From positions 1 through 64,000 of the forward strand of contig JAFXCD010000036.1 of NCBI GenBank assembly GCA_017521605.1: 64,000 bases of DNA, in the 5' to 3' direction. How positions within the stretch are numbered: the stretch's first letter is position 1; every line of letters starts with the position of its first letter. Of this stretch, positions 35,584-45,159 are shown piece after piece. The stretch is from Lachnospiraceae bacterium (GTDB lineage Bacteria > Bacillota > Clostridia > Lachnospirales > Lachnospiraceae). The notes under the pieces are model-generated. The model saw nothing but the letters and a program-made list of their open reading frames with translations. It was not told where the DNA came from and did not search any database. The position numbers and the translations under genes are program-made.

Positions 35584-36818
35584 TTTTTCTCCTTCTTCGA
35601 CGAAAGTTCCTGATATTTCTGAATCATATAATCCACTGTCAATTTGGCACTTTCTCCCATACACTGCCAAGCCTCATCTCGTACTCTTTGTCGTGCCTCG
35701 TGCCCCTGTTTTTGTTGTAATAAATTATCTATCAACTCCCGCATGAGTGGAAAATCTTCTTTTTTCAAGGGTGCTCCAAGCTCTTTTAATACTTCAAAGC
35801 GCCATAAGGGCTCTTCTATCCAAGCCGCATCATAAGGTGCCGGGTCAAAAGAAGTATCCGCATAAACAATAGGCTTTCCAAACACCAGTGCATAATCAAA
35901 AATAATACCTGAAAAATCCGTAATCATAATATCTGCATTCCATAGCACTTCAAAATTATCATTATCATAATTCCAGTGAAAATGCTCTGAATCCGGAAAT
36001 TCTTTCCACAAAGGCTCTAAAACTGCCTTTTCCGAAGTTAAAGACTGGGGATGGGGACGTACCACAATATTGTAGCCGGTAGCTACCAGTGCTCGCAAAA
36101 TATCCGCCCCATACTTGGTTAAAATACTACTTTCTCCCCATGAGGGTGCCAAAAGCACTGTTTTTCCTTCTTTTGTTCCTGTCTTTGCATCCAACTTTTC
36201 TTTTAAAGCGTCCATATAAGTAGAACCTGCCACCACCAATTCCTTCGCCGGCAGGTTACGTAGTTCTTCTAACTTACGTATATATTTTTCCTGAAAAGCA
36301 CCTGTTAAAAGCACCGCATTGTAATAGTCCATGCCAAACATACGGTAACCTGTTCCCTCATCAACTGCATGAAAAATATGCACATACCAGTCCACATTGG
36401 CAGACCTTTTCCACTGATATACCTCCAAACCGGGAGTAGTAGATAACAAAATTCCTGCGTCCAACATATTCATTCTGGCAAAAGCCTTGTTATTCTCCCC
36501 GATAAACCGACAATTCACATGCTTATATTCCGTAGAAAGAGCAGGGTCATCCGGAGAGGCCGTAAGATATTCTAACTGTACCCCTCTTCTTTCAAACTCG
36601 TCACATATGGGTTTAAACACATTCCAATAACGTTTGCTGTCACTGAAAATAGCATAAGGAACTCGTTTCTGCGACTCTTCTACTCGCCCGCCATGCAGAA
36701 GAAACTTTATTTTCAACAAAAAGCTTTTCCACAAAAATACCAGACTGGTTACAATACCAATCAATATGGCAAACAACATACTCCCCGTTCCCGGATCAAT
36801 GTATAACATTACCAACAT
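35580..36818 (-). CDS. CDP-glycerol glycerophosphotransferase-family protein (TagB/TagF-like)
   Basis: The 412-residue protein has an N-terminal hydrophobic segment and then a GT-B-like fold: YAIFSDSKRYWNVFKP, VLLAPSWGESSIL, the family motif VVRPHPQS and the C-terminal ITDFSGIIFDYALVFGKP. Relatives add glycerol phosphate or ribitol phosphate units to teichoic acid linkage units. Its substrate cannot be inferred. The start is uncertain: the best SD (AAAGGA) lies about 13 nt before this ATG, and a second ATG lies 9 nt further in. Its 3' end overlaps the YidC-phosphatase gene by 4 nt. Confidence 0.85.
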   Translation of the reverse strand: MLVMLYIDPGTGSMLFAILIGIVTSLVFLWKSFLLKIKFLLHGGRVEESQKRVPYAIFSDSKRYWNVFKPICDEFERRGVQLEYLTASPDDPALSTEYKHVNCRFIGENNKAFARMNMLDAGILLSTTPGLEVYQWKRSANVDWYVHIFHAVDEGTGYRMFGMDYYNAVLLTGAFQEKYIRKLEELRNLPAKELVVAGSTYMDALKEKLDAKTGTKEGKTVLLAPSWGESSILTKYGADILRALVATGYNIVVRPHPQSLTSEKAVLEPLWKEFPDSEHFHWNYDNDNFEVLWNADIMITDFSGIIFDYALVFGKPIVYADTSFDPAPYDAAWIEEPLWRFEVLKELGAPLKKEDFPLMRELIDNLLQQKQGHEARQRVRDEAWQCMGESAKLTVDYMIQKYQELSSKKEKK

Positions 36819-36837
36819 AGTACAAATGGTTTCCTTT

Positions 36838-38637
36838 CTAAACTTGAGACTGTAACGCCTCTAACAAAGCCTGATTATCCTCTCGACCTCTCACTGCAAT
36901 TCGTAAGTAATTCCCACTGGTTTTACTACTTAAATCCTTAACCAAAATCTCATGTTCATTCAAAAGTCGGTTGGTAAGCTCGGTTGCAGTCAGGGTCCCT
37001 TGTAGCTCTATCATCACATAATTGGCCTGGGAGGGGATTACACGCACACCTTTTACTTCTGACAAACCTGCCATAAACCATTCTCTTTCTGCTGCCAGTC
37101 TTCTGGTTGCTGCCACATATTCCCCGGCATATTTTTCGTAAATCTGCAGGAAATATTCAGCAAAAGAGTTAATATTCCAAATTGCCACATCCTTTTTCAA
37201 GAAAGCAATCATCTCCTCATCCCCGGATGCCAGAAGTCCCAAACGAAGTCCCGGTATACCATAGGATTTGGATAAGCTCTTTACTATATACACCTGGGGA
37301 TATCTACTAAGAATATCCTCACTTAACATACTTCTATCTTCCTCATCGGCAAAATCCGAGAAGGACTCATCATAAATCAGGCGGATTCCCTTCTGTTTTG
37401 TCCAGTCAAAGAGCTTGTACAACTGAGCAGACTCTATGTAATTCCCGGAAGGGTTATCCGGATTAATCAGTATCAGATTTTGAATATCCTTATCCTCGAA
37501 AAATGTAATAATATCCTCCACTGTATAGGAAAAGTCCGGCTTCACAGGCTCAAACACGACTCTTTGTTCATCGGACAGACGATTCCCATATTCTTCAAAG
37601 CTGGGACGTATAATACCCACTTTTCCTTCTACTTTTTCCATCAAAGAGCGAATCAGCTCAGCTGCACCGTTTCCCACCAAGATATGTTCCTGACGAATAC
37701 CTGTATTCTTTGCCGCCAAGCCACTATTGACCTTCATACCGGAAGGATAAGCGCACAAAAGCTCCCCAAACATAGCCTTTAATTCTTCCTGCATACGAAC
37801 AGGCGGAAAATAGGGATTTACTAAATAACAAAAATCCAACAAACGGGGATATCTCCAATATCCGCCATATCGCCCCTGCATAAGTGTAAGCTTTTTCTCC
37901 TCCGGAGCAAACATACTGGTAGCAATGTCTAAATCCTGGGCATCATCAATTTCATACCACTTCTGACCATTTAGTCTCTTTGCATAAATACCTGCATTAT
38001 CCAATACTGCAAGCACCTTCAGTACCTGCTCATAATACTCATTATTACCAAGCGCCTTAGAATAAGCCTCCAAAAAAGGTACATATCGTGATACAGAAAA
38101 CTCTTTAGCAAATTTATAAATATTTACCGTTTTGTAATACTGATTCTTCTCCCGAAAATCAAAGCTTTTCCCCGGAACAAAAGCCTCAATGGAATCATCC
38201 TCCCGAAGCTTCAGGCAGGTTCCGTCCATCCAGCTTTCATACCTGTCCACCAATGCTAAAGTTTCTCTGGAATCCTCCAAAAGAACATCTAATACTGCAG
38301 GCTCAAAAATAATATCGGATTCCAACAATATCGTATCCTCTTTGCAAAGATAATCTTTGGCCAGATAAAGAGAATATATGTTATTGGTCTTGTCATAATC
38401 CGGATTCTCTACAAACTGAATAGGCAGACAAATATCCAGACTCTTTACAAAGTCCTTCAACTCTTCTCCCTTATATCCGACTACCAGAATTACACGGGAA
38501 AATGCCCTCTGTTCAAGCTGCTTTAACATCCTTTCAATCAGGGTCTCCCCACAAACCTTTACCATACACTTGGTATTATTCTGGGTATATTCTTTTAAAC
38601 GTTTTCCCATTCCTGCCGCTAAAATAATTGCCTGCAT
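36838..38637 (-). CDS. LicC-like nucleotidyltransferase fused to a PLP-dependent aminotransferase-fold domain
   Basis: The 599-residue protein opens with a nucleotidyltransferase (AIILAAGMGKRLKEYTQ, metal-binding ESDIIF around Asp108) like phosphocholine cytidylyltransferase LicC. From about residue 250 it continues as a class I/II PLP enzyme: ILVGNGAAELIRSL, NPDNPSGNY, IYDESFSDF and the PLP lysine Lys457 in SLSKSYGIPGLRLG, as in HisC and CobD. Comparable fusions include enzymes that activate aminoethylphosphonate or amino-alcohol phosphates as CDP derivatives. It is first in the envelope operon. Confidence 0.85.
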   Translation of the reverse strand: MQAIILAAGMGKRLKEYTQNNTKCMVKVCGETLIERMLKQLEQRAFSRVILVVGYKGEELKDFVKSLDICLPIQFVENPDYDKTNNIYSLYLAKDYLCKEDTILLESDIIFEPAVLDVLLEDSRETLALVDRYESWMDGTCLKLREDDSIEAFVPGKSFDFREKNQYYKTVNIYKFAKEFSVSRYVPFLEAYSKALGNNEYYEQVLKVLAVLDNAGIYAKRLNGQKWYEIDDAQDLDIATSMFAPEEKKLTLMQGRYGGYWRYPRLLDFCYLVNPYFPPVRMQEELKAMFGELLCAYPSGMKVNSGLAAKNTGIRQEHILVGNGAAELIRSLMEKVEGKVGIIRPSFEEYGNRLSDEQRVVFEPVKPDFSYTVEDIITFFEDKDIQNLILINPDNPSGNYIESAQLYKLFDWTKQKGIRLIYDESFSDFADEEDRSMLSEDILSRYPQVYIVKSLSKSYGIPGLRLGLLASGDEEMIAFLKKDVAIWNINSFAEYFLQIYEKYAGEYVAATRRLAAEREWFMAGLSEVKGVRVIPSQANYVMIELQGTLTATELTNRLLNEHEILVKDLSSKTSGNYLRIAVRGREDNQALLEALQSQV

Positions 38638-38688
38638 TTTATTTACCTTCCTGATTATATGTACTTACATACTATATATCAATATCTG

Positions 38689-40143
38689 CTACACTTTAGT
38701 CAATAGAACAACTGTCTCACAATTTGCTGTCCAGGGGAACTGATCCACTGCCACCGCCTTCTCCACACGATACCCGCTGTCCAGAAACACCTCCAAATCC
38801 CGCACCAGGCTGGTGGGTTTGCAGGAAATATAAACGATTCTATCCACGTCATAGTCAATAATCTTCGGCAATGCCTTGGGATGTATCCCATCTCTGGGGG
38901 GATCTAAAATAATCATATCCGGCTTTTCTTCAATCGTCTCCAGCACCTTCAGCACATCTCCGGCTATAAAGTCACAATTCTCCAAACCATTGAGTTTGGC
39001 ATTCTTTTTTGCTGCTTCCACAGCCTCTTCTACAATTTCCACTCCAATAACCTTACCTGCCACCGGGGCCATGAGCTGGGCAATGGTACCGGTTCCGCTA
39101 TATAAGTCGAAAACAATGGGTGCTCCACCTTCTTTGCCTTGCACCTTCAAATCGCCCACATAGTCACGGGCTGTCTGATACAGCACCTCTGCACTGTAGG
39201 AATTGGTCTGAAAAAAGGAAAAGGTTGATACCTTAAACCGAAGCCCCAGAAGTTCCTCATAAAAATAATCATTACCATATAAAATATCCGTTCTGTCACT
39301 CTTCACCACATCCGCAAGGGAATCATTGGTTATATGTAAAATACCTGATATTTTTCCAGTAAATTTTCCTTGGGCTTCCGTCTCTAAAAGTAGTTCTTTA
39401 AAAGCTTCCACAAGCCCCTGAATTTCATCTGTTACATTTAGGGTTGCTCCAATTTCCTCAGGATACTTCTGCATAGGTTTCTGCGAAGTAGTTACCAATG
39501 CTATTAAAATCTCGCCTGTCCTGGAAGCTTTTCGCACCAACAAATGCCGTAAGAATCCCTCATGACGAAGTCTATGGTAAAAACTGGTTTCTTTCTCTCT
39601 GAAAAATGCGAGTACCAAACTTAAAATCAGACGATAATCACTATCTACAATCTGGCAGTCATCTACATGTACCACATCATAAAAACTGCCTCTTTTATGC
39701 ATACCAAGCGAAAGAGGTCCTTCCTTATACTCATCCCCAAAGGAAAACTCCATCTTATTACGATACTCATATTCCTTGGGACTTGCCTTAATTCCCTCCC
39801 AGACATATCCGTCTTTCTGTCTGTTTAATACACTATCTAACAGCTTTTTCACCTGTTCACCCTTGATTTTCAATTGTTCCTCATAGGGCAGGGACAGATA
39901 AGTACAACCTCCACACAAGCCAAAATAGGAACACGGTGCCCCCACTTCCAAAGGTGATTGCTCCATCACCTCCAAAAGGTGGGCTTCCGCCTTCCCTTTT
40001 CGAACTTTATTTACACAGAATCGAACCTTCTGTCCGGGCAGGCTGTTCTTTACAACGCAAGTCTCCTCTCCCACCTTAATAATGCCTTTGTTGGGAAAGT
40101 CCACGCGTTCCACGTAACCTTCATATACCTGTCCTTTTTTCAT
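38689..40143 (-). CDS. rlmD: 23S rRNA (uracil-C5)-methyltransferase of the RlmD/TrmA family
   Basis: The 484-residue protein has an N-terminal TRAM domain (VYEGYVERVDFPNKGIIKV), an iron-sulfur cysteine cluster (CSYFGLCGGCTYLS), the SAM motif FDLYSGTGTIAQLM and the catalytic region ILDPPRDG with YISCKPTS. Clostridia carry several paralogues of this family, including RlmCD-type enzymes for U747 and U1939, so the exact target uridine is not fixed. The start follows the acidic membrane protein gene by 4 nt. Confidence 0.88.
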   Translation of the reverse strand: MKKGQVYEGYVERVDFPNKGIIKVGEETCVVKNSLPGQKVRFCVNKVRKGKAEAHLLEVMEQSPLEVGAPCSYFGLCGGCTYLSLPYEEQLKIKGEQVKKLLDSVLNRQKDGYVWEGIKASPKEYEYRNKMEFSFGDEYKEGPLSLGMHKRGSFYDVVHVDDCQIVDSDYRLILSLVLAFFREKETSFYHRLRHEGFLRHLLVRKASRTGEILIALVTTSQKPMQKYPEEIGATLNVTDEIQGLVEAFKELLLETEAQGKFTGKISGILHITNDSLADVVKSDRTDILYGNDYFYEELLGLRFKVSTFSFFQTNSYSAEVLYQTARDYVGDLKVQGKEGGAPIVFDLYSGTGTIAQLMAPVAGKVIGVEIVEEAVEAAKKNAKLNGLENCDFIAGDVLKVLETIEEKPDMIILDPPRDGIHPKALPKIIDYDVDRIVYISCKPTSLVRDLEVFLDSGYRVEKAVAVDQFPWTANCETVVLLTKV

Positions 40144-40147
40144 CTAT

Positions 40148-40378
40148 TTAGTTCGCTCCTTCATCCTCAAAGAAATCTTCTTCGTCTTCAAAGATATCCT
40201 CTTCGTCTTCAAATTCATCTTCAAAATCTTCCAAATAATCGCGATTTATATAGCGATATACTGCATACGCAATACCTGCTACTGCTACAATCACTCCGAT
40301 GATGGCAAGAATCCATACTAATACTTTGAATCCGCCTTCTTCTTTCTTCACTACTACATAATCTCTTAAATTTGACAT
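40148..40378 (-). CDS. small membrane protein with acidic C-terminal tail
   Basis: This 76-residue protein has a short cytoplasmic head (VVVKKEEGG), one transmembrane helix (about residues 19-44), and a C-terminal tail almost entirely of Glu, Asp and Phe, ending in DFFEDEGAN. The tail gives a very acidic pI. It is immediately upstream of the rRNA methyltransferase gene and downstream of pcrA. The family is unassigned; similar single-pass acidic-tail proteins are common in Clostridia. Confidence 0.8.
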   Translation of the reverse strand: MSNLRDYVVVKKEEGGFKVLVWILAIIGVIVAVAGIAYAVYRYINRDYLEDFEDEFEDEEDIFEDEEDFFEDEGAN

Positions 40379-40460
40379 AGTTTCACTCCTCTATACTTGT
40401 CATAGTTTATAGTGCCAATTTATATTCTCACTATATCATAACACAAATCTTCAAATTTTA

Positions 40461-42728
40461 CTACACCCTTTTCAATTTTGCAAAAGATGCATACATAATT
40501 TTTTGTCCGGCATTGTCAAATTGTACTGTCACCTTATAATCTCGAGGCTCTCTTTCAAGCTTTAGCACCTTTCCTTCCCCGTATTTCACATGACGCACTC
40601 TGTCACCTTCTGTATAGTCTAACACTGTATCTGCCTCCAAAGCAGCAGCACCCTTATTAATTCCTGCCACTCTGTTCAGACTACCAATCCCTTGTGTTAT
40701 AAAGGGCTTTACAGGCTGTGGTGTAATCTTAGGCTTCAAAACTGCTTTCGGCCGAAAATCAAATACATCCTCCTCCCGACGCTTCACTGTAGGAACCGTA
40801 TTATCCATCAGTTCCGAAGGAATCTCCCGTACAAAACGGCTCACCGGATTATACTGGGTTTCTCCACGTACCATTCGAGCCTTTGCATAGGTCAGGGTTA
40901 AATCCTCCATAGCACGGGTAATGCCCACGTAGGCCAAACGGCGTTCCTCTTCCATATCCGTAGGGTCATCAGACACAATGGTCATATAGCTGGGGAATAA
41001 GCCATCCTCCATACCCACCAGATATACCTGTGTAAACTCCAGACCCTTAGCACTGTGAATGGTCATCAAACGCACTCTTTCATCTGCATCTTCCATACTG
41101 TCCACATCAGATACCAACGCAATCTCTGATAAAAAGTCCGTCAAAGAAATTTCATCATGGGTCTGTTCATAAATAGCCGCTTTACTGATAAATTCATCAA
41201 TATTTCGTAAACGATCCTCTGTTTTTTCATCTTCCTCGTTCAAACTGTTTAAATAACCTTTGTAATCGATTACTTCCAAGACATCTTCAATCATATCCTG
41301 AATTCCATAATACTGGGCCTTGGAACGGAAGGTCTGCATCATGGATACAAAGGGCTCCAGCTTGGCAGCTGCCTTTCCCAGACTTACAATTTGATCCTTT
41401 TCCCGCAAAGCATCATAAAAGCTGATATTACGCATATCTGCATATTCCTGCACTTTATCCAAAGTGGCATTACCGACACCACGCTTAGGTACATTAATAA
41501 TTCGTTTGACTGCCAAATCATCCCTGCCATTATCAATAGTTTTCAAATATGCCAGGATATCCTTAATTTCTTGTCGGGCATAGAAATTCACACCACCCAC
41601 AATATTATAGGGCATACCCTCCAGCACAAATCGTTCTTCCATTATACGGGACTGGGCATTGGTACGGTACAGAATAGCGCAGTCACCATAACCACATTCC
41701 CCTTTCCTTACTTTTCGTGCAATATCTTCCGCTACAAATTCTGCTTCTTCATAACCATTATCAAATTGTCTGTAGTGTACTTTTGCCCCGGCATCCTTTT
41801 CTGTCCATAAGGATTTTGCCTTACGACCTTTATTATTTTTTATTACCTGATTAGCTGCATTTAATATATTTCCGGTGGAACGATAATTCTGCTCCAGCTT
41901 AATTACCCTAGCTTCCGGATAAACCTTTTCATAATCCAGAATATTACGGATATTGGCACCACGGAATTTATAGATTGACTGGTCATCATCACCTACTACG
42001 CAGAGATTATGGTGACGGTCTGCCAAAAGTCTTATCAACTCAAACTGAGCCGTATTGGTATCCTGGTACTCATCCACCATAATGTATTTAAATCGTTCCT
42101 GATAATTATACAGTACATCCGGGCAAGCCTTAAACAATTCCACTGTTTTCATAATTAAATCATCAAAATCCAGTGCATTGCTACGTTTCAAAATTGTTTG
42201 GTATTCTTTATATACGGAAGCAATCTTCTTCTTTGTAAAATCTCCAAACGCATTGATTTCATACTCCAAAGGAGAAATTAATTCATCCTTGGCAGAAGAA
42301 ATGGCACTCATAATCGCCCTTTCTTTTAATTGTTTGGTATCAATCTGAAAACGCTTGCAAATTTCCTTAATCACTGTCTTCTGGTCGTCTGTATCATAAA
42401 TGGTAAATCCATTATCAAAACCCAGTCTGTCAATATGTCTTCTTAGGATTTTCACACAAGTGGAATGGAAAGTTGACACCCAGATTTGTTCCGAACCAAA
42501 TCCCACCAGATTATCCACTCGCTCCCGCATTTCATTAGCCGCCTTATTGGTAAAAGTAATAGCCAGAATATGCCATGGATTCACTCCCATCTCATCTATC
42601 ATATAAGCGATGCGGTGAGTTAACACGCGGGTCTTACCTGAACCGGCACCTGCCAATAACAGAAGCGGCCCTTCAACTGTCAGCACCGCTTCCTTTTGTT
42701 CTCTATTCAATGTATCATAAATACTCAT
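40461..42728 (-). CDS. pcrA: UvrD/PcrA-type ATP-dependent DNA helicase
   Basis: The 755-residue superfamily 1A helicase shows motif Q/I (LNREQKEAV, AGAGSGKTRVLT), motif II VDEYQDTN, motif III VVGDDDQSIYKFRGA, motif IV EQNYRST, motif V TIHSAKGLEF and motif VI VGITRAMEDL. The C-terminal ~50 residues form the RNA-polymerase-binding-like segment of PcrA (YTEGDRVRHVKYGEGKVL). It unwinds DNA in repair and plasmid replication. GGAG lies 5 nt before the ATG. Confidence 0.95.
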   Translation of the reverse strand: MSIYDTLNREQKEAVLTVEGPLLLLAGAGSGKTRVLTHRIAYMIDEMGVNPWHILAITFTNKAANEMRERVDNLVGFGSEQIWVSTFHSTCVKILRRHIDRLGFDNGFTIYDTDDQKTVIKEICKRFQIDTKQLKERAIMSAISSAKDELISPLEYEINAFGDFTKKKIASVYKEYQTILKRSNALDFDDLIMKTVELFKACPDVLYNYQERFKYIMVDEYQDTNTAQFELIRLLADRHHNLCVVGDDDQSIYKFRGANIRNILDYEKVYPEARVIKLEQNYRSTGNILNAANQVIKNNKGRKAKSLWTEKDAGAKVHYRQFDNGYEEAEFVAEDIARKVRKGECGYGDCAILYRTNAQSRIMEERFVLEGMPYNIVGGVNFYARQEIKDILAYLKTIDNGRDDLAVKRIINVPKRGVGNATLDKVQEYADMRNISFYDALREKDQIVSLGKAAAKLEPFVSMMQTFRSKAQYYGIQDMIEDVLEVIDYKGYLNSLNEEDEKTEDRLRNIDEFISKAAIYEQTHDEISLTDFLSEIALVSDVDSMEDADERVRLMTIHSAKGLEFTQVYLVGMEDGLFPSYMTIVSDDPTDMEEERRLAYVGITRAMEDLTLTYAKARMVRGETQYNPVSRFVREIPSELMDNTVPTVKRREEDVFDFRPKAVLKPKITPQPVKPFITQGIGSLNRVAGINKGAAALEADTVLDYTEGDRVRHVKYGEGKVLKLEREPRDYKVTVQFDNAGQKIMYASFAKLKRV

Positions 42729-42742
42729 AAAAACTCCTATAC

Positions 42743-43507
42743 TTATTGCTTAATAGCCTTCACATCATTAAAATACCATACTCTAATATTGTACTCTTTA
42801 ACTGCGCTTCCACAATAGGGGCACTCTTTATTTCCCAAAGCCGATATCACACCACCGCAATTGGGACAATGGAGAGAATATCCGGTATCTTCCGTATTTT
42901 CCACCACCTTACGGTCCTGAATATAACACATTTCTACATTGTAGCGATTCTGGGTCAATCGGTCTTTTTTTCCCTGTATAACCTTACCCTTCTTTTCCAC
43001 ATAGAATATGTGACCCACCGCGGCTTGAAACACAATACTGGTACGACCTCTCTCTTTCCGGTATCTATGTATTTCTGTTCTGTGAATTTTTATCTGTTCA
43101 TAGCGTTCATAACTGTTATTACTTTGTAACGCTCTTATTTTCATGTTTAATTTGTTCTTCAATTCTGTTGTAACATCTTCTCTATCTAAGAGGTCTTCCT
43201 TTTGCTCGTGAATACTTTGCAAGTAAGCAAAAATAATCTCCTCGGCTTTCCTTTTCATTTCCTCCAGATGAAACTCCGGAAAATCTCTCATAATCTGAGG
43301 CAAAAAGATACCTGTACCACTGGATACATTTTTAGGCGTATTTGCATACTCGATTTCCTGTGCCTTCATCCCCTCCAGAAGACTATTCATTCCATACACA
43401 ATCCCTGCTAATGAGCGAACCTTCTCCAAAACAAAATGTATAATCAGAAGCACGCACACTATTACTACGATTCCTGCCACTACCCTTATAATGGTTTCTG
43501 CTGTCAT
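42743..43507 (-). CDS. membrane-anchored zinc-ribbon protein
   Basis: The 254-residue protein has an N-terminal TM helix (about residues 5-27) followed by charged helices and a C-terminal zinc ribbon, CPNCGGVISALG followed by CPYCGS. It has no enzymatic motif. It lies between pcrA and a gene for an SPFH-like zinc-ribbon protein, and the two probably work together at the membrane. The SD is GGAAGG, 9 nt upstream. Confidence 0.7.
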   Translation of the reverse strand: MTAETIIRVVAGIVVIVCVLLIIHFVLEKVRSLAGIVYGMNSLLEGMKAQEIEYANTPKNVSSGTGIFLPQIMRDFPEFHLEEMKRKAEEIIFAYLQSIHEQKEDLLDREDVTTELKNKLNMKIRALQSNNSYERYEQIKIHRTEIHRYRKERGRTSIVFQAAVGHIFYVEKKGKVIQGKKDRLTQNRYNVEMCYIQDRKVVENTEDTGYSLHCPNCGGVISALGNKECPYCGSAVKEYNIRVWYFNDVKAIKQ

Positions 43508-43583
43508 CTTTCAATACCTTCCATAACTACAGTATGGCGGAGCATATCGCTCCGCCAACCATATTTTATCTTTTCACACCAAA

Positions 43584-44978
43584 TTATACGATATCATTAT
43601 CGTCAAAAACATCTCCGCACTCCTGACAGAACTTGGGAGGATTTGCAGGATCTTCCGGTTCCCAGCCACACTTGTCACATTTATAAAGAGGCGCTCCTGC
43701 GGGCTTCTTGGTTCCACAGTTTTGACAGAATTTACCTTGATTTACCGTACCACAGGAACAAGTCCAGCCAGCCTCTGAAGGCTTTGGACTTCCACAATTC
43801 TGACAGAATTTGCCACGATTATCTGTTGCGCCACAAGAACAAGTCCAGCCAAGTATTGGTGTCTGTGGAACATTGGTTATAGGTGTGGCCGTAGCATTGC
43901 CCATCATATTGTTGCCACCCATCATGTTGCCCATCATGTTATTTCCACCCATCATATTACCCATCATATTCATGGTCATCATGCCCATCATGGCACTCAT
44001 GGGATCAGAACCGCCTGTACTTCCGCCCTTACCCAGATTTCTCATAAAATCTGCTTGTGCATGCATCTGTTCTACTCGAGCTTCATTCTCACTTGCATTA
44101 AGACCAATGCCACCGGTAACCATCATTATCTTGTCATTCCACTCATTCATCTTCTGTCTTGCTTCTTCAGTCATAACAGGTGTAATGGTCATGGAATTTA
44201 CTACAATACCACGCTTTTCCTGCCAATCATAGGTTAATACCTCTTTCAGATTTGCACAAATTTCCTTATTGTATCCCGGTATATCAGAAGGTAATACACC
44301 TTTGGCTGCAATAGGCGCCAAGGCATCACCCAGATTAGTAACCAATTCTTCCTTCATCAGGCTCATCAATTCACGGCCTTCCGGCGAATCCTTGGTAAAC
44401 TCATCCTTTACATTGCCACATACTTCCTGATAGAAAATCATAGGATTTTCTATGATAAAGGAGTACTGACCATTACACTTAATCACTGTCTCGAAATTAT
44501 AACCGGACTGTGGATGTACTACGCGGAAATTAATCGGATTCGCTGTTCCATATAAGTTGCCACGGATTTCTTTAATATTTACATAATAAACCCTCTGATC
44601 TTTCGCAACATTGCCGCCAAAGGTAAAGCGTTCCCATGCCGACTTGAAAGTATTCTTAATATTCTCACCTAAATTACCATAAAAAAGGCTGGGTTCTGTA
44701 GAAGTATCATATACAAACACACCGGGTTCTGCACAGAAATCTACGATAGCTCCCTGATCAACAATCAGCATACACTGACCTTCATTTACCACAATATGGG
44801 AACCATTACTGATTACATTGTCATTTCCCTTGGTATTACTGTTTCTACCCTCTGTAAAATGCTTTTTACCTTTTGTCATCAACAGGTCACTGGGCATAGC
44901 GTCACAATAAAAATACTCTCGCCACTGATCTGCCAAAATAGTACTAATCGAATCTTTTGCTGCTTTAAGTAATCCCAT
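43584..44978 (-). CDS. SPFH-like protein with C-terminal zinc ribbons
   Basis: I use ATG 44978 (464 residues), 8 nt after GGAGG; a GTG at 44993 is an alternative. The first ~300 residues resemble the virion-core-protein-like SPFH family (the YdjI group of Bacillus). A low-complexity Met/Asn/Gly segment (repeats of MMGNMMGGN) follows. Then come two nearly identical zinc ribbons (CSCGATDNRGKFCQNCGS and CSCGTVNQGKFCQNCG) and a third, longer one. Family members associate with membranes and phage-shock-like envelope stress; the substrate is unknown. Confidence 0.8.
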   Translation of the reverse strand: MGLLKAAKDSISTILADQWREYFYCDAMPSDLLMTKGKKHFTEGRNSNTKGNDNVISNGSHIVVNEGQCMLIVDQGAIVDFCAEPGVFVYDTSTEPSLFYGNLGENIKNTFKSAWERFTFGGNVAKDQRVYYVNIKEIRGNLYGTANPINFRVVHPQSGYNFETVIKCNGQYSFIIENPMIFYQEVCGNVKDEFTKDSPEGRELMSLMKEELVTNLGDALAPIAAKGVLPSDIPGYNKEICANLKEVLTYDWQEKRGIVVNSMTITPVMTEEARQKMNEWNDKIMMVTGGIGLNASENEARVEQMHAQADFMRNLGKGGSTGGSDPMSAMMGMMTMNMMGNMMGGNNMMGNMMGGNNMMGNATATPITNVPQTPILGWTCSCGATDNRGKFCQNCGSPKPSEAGWTCSCGTVNQGKFCQNCGTKKPAGAPLYKCDKCGWEPEDPANPPKFCQECGDVFDDNDIV

Positions 44979-45102
44979 AATTTTATCCTCCACCTTTCAT
45001 TTTTGAAACCTATCGAGCTTATTTTACCAAAAAATGCAATAATACTCAACAGATTTACAATTTTTCTTTACAAAATGTTAGATATACCTTAAACTAGGTA
45101 CT

Positions 45103-45127
45103 ATAGATGAAAAGCATTTTCATCTAT
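45103..45127. promoter_or_regulatory. perfect palindrome, candidate operator
   Basis: ATAGATGAAAA and TTTTCATCTAT form 11-bp arms with a 3-nt loop, 33 nt upstream of the HTH gene start. It could be an autoregulatory operator or an RNA hairpin. Confidence 0.55.
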
Positions 45128-45159
45128 ATACATCATATACTATCAGAGAGGATTTTTCC

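Noticed and set aside
43436..43882. A 148-codon plus-strand frame opposite the zinc-ribbon genes
   Set aside because: It is a shadow of two well-supported minus-strand genes, one with clear zinc ribbons.
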